Source: Comamonadaceae bacterium
Lineage (GTDB): Bacteria; Pseudomonadota; Gammaproteobacteria; Burkholderiales; Burkholderiaceae_C
Reading direction: 5' to 3'
Assembly: GCA_025356545.1 (NCBI GenBank)
Contig: JANXSU010000111.1
Span: 1 to 38,573, forward strand
DNA: 38,573 nucleotides
How positions within the stretch are numbered: the stretch's first letter is position 1; every line of letters starts with the position of its first letter. The notes below the pieces were generated by a model that was given only the letters and a program-made list of their open reading frames with translations, was not told where the DNA came from and ran no database searches. This document shows, in pieces, positions 37,816-38,573 of this stretch. The position numbers and the translations under genes were made by a program.

Positions 37816-38466
37816 ATGTGCTTCTCTGCGACTGCAAGTTTTTCAGCGGGGATTGTTCTACTGAGCGTCGGCGTTCTGGCGGTCAAGTCTGCGCGTGGAC
37901 CGCGTGAAGTACCGCTCGCCGCGATTCCACTTCTCTTCGCCATCCAGCAACTGATCGAAGGTGTTGTGTGGTTGACGTTCCGTTATGAGGCACCGCTGCT
38001 CAACGCAGCGATGACGCACGCGTACACTTTTTTCTCCCACGTCCTGTGGCCGGTGTATGTCCCCGCGGCTGTGCTGCTGATCGAACCAGCCGGGTGGCGT
38101 CGCACCACTTTATGGGGAATCGTTGCAGCAGGCGCGGCCGTGGCCATTTACTTCATGTACATGCTGGTGGCGTTCCCAGTGGTCTCGCGTGCCACAGGCC
38201 AGCATATCGAGTACGTTTCTCCTCATTTCTTCGCAGCCGCGGTGATGAGCGGCTACTTGCTGTCGACGGCCGTCAGCCCGATGGTCTCCACATATCGGTG
38301 GGTGAAGGTGTTTGGCATGCTCGCGCTGGCGTCATTTGCAGTAGCCTACTACTTTTACGCCCGCTGGTTCATCTCTGTGTGGTGTCTTTTTGCCGCGATG
38401 CTGAGTCTTGTTTTGTGTGTGCATTTGACCTCAGGGACGCGGCGAACTAGAGCGAGCGCAGCATGA
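37816..38466 (+). CDS. DUF6629-like multi-TM membrane protein
   Basis: MCFSATASFSAGIVLLSVGVLAVKSARGPREVPLAAIPLLFAIQQLIEGVVWL... Confidence 0.8.
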   Translation: MCFSATASFSAGIVLLSVGVLAVKSARGPREVPLAAIPLLFAIQQLIEGVVWLTFRYEAPLLNAAMTHAYTFFSHVLWPVYVPAAVLLIEPAGWRRTTLWGIVAAGAAVAIYFMYMLVAFPVVSRATGQHIEYVSPHFFAAAVMSGYLLSTAVSPMVSTYRWVKVFGMLALASFAVAYYFYARWFISVWCLFAAMLSLVLCVHLTSGTRRTRASAA

Positions 38467-38573
38467 CCGCGCTATTAGCGGCGATGCACGTCGACCATGA
38501 GAGCCTGCGGCGTTCAGGGGTCGCTTGGCTCGCCATGGCGGTCTTCGTTGTATCCGCTGGTTACGGTGCGCTA
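38463..38573 (+). CDS. unknown ORF, 3' truncated by window end
   Basis: ATG overlaps the upstream stop (ATGA); reads MTALLAAMHVDHESLRRSGVAWLAMAVFVVSAGYGAL to the window edge. Confidence 0.5.
   Translation, partial: MTALLAAMHVDHESLRRSGVAWLAMAVFVVSAGYGAL

Noticed and set aside
1-38573. CRISPR arrays, tRNA or rRNA genes
   Set aside because: No regularly spaced repeat arrays or recognisable tRNA/rRNA sequence seen on reading; not excluded by a dedicated scan.

Overview
The gene content suggests a beta-proteobacterial chromosome window, probably Comamonadaceae; this is inferred from gene families, not tested. Main blocks, left to right: (1) a gamma-glutamyltransferase 3' end, then degraded tandem TolB-like/TPR genes. 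One has a single in-frame TAA and one is truncated next to an IS91-type transposase remnant. (2) A giant fused double UvrA (2041 aa, four ABC ATPase modules) that carries three copies of a ~73-74 bp palindromic REP-like element, plus a second repeat type, inside its open reading frame. (3) An ABC transporter substrate-binding protein, small hypothetical proteins and an MHS-type MFS transporter. (4) A long leftward leucine/isovalerate degradation cluster (liuA-liuB-vapB-vapC-liuC-DUF4126-bioA-bioF-bioD-liuD-ghrA-liuE-DUF1289-isomerase). It has biotin synthesis genes and a VapBC pair embedded, and faces a divergent TetR regulator with two TTGAGT-N3-ACTCAA operator candidates. (5) A chimeric pseudogene-like ORF. 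(6) A rightward copper-handling cluster (Met-rich protein, multicopper oxidase, YVTN beta-propeller, DUF2933, ICMT-like methyltransferase, HMA protein, LemA, two TPM proteins, YHS/HMBD P1B-ATPase, SRPBCC, DUF2789, DUF6629). It is preceded by a perfect FNR-type box. All product calls come from reading the supplied translations; no database search was run.
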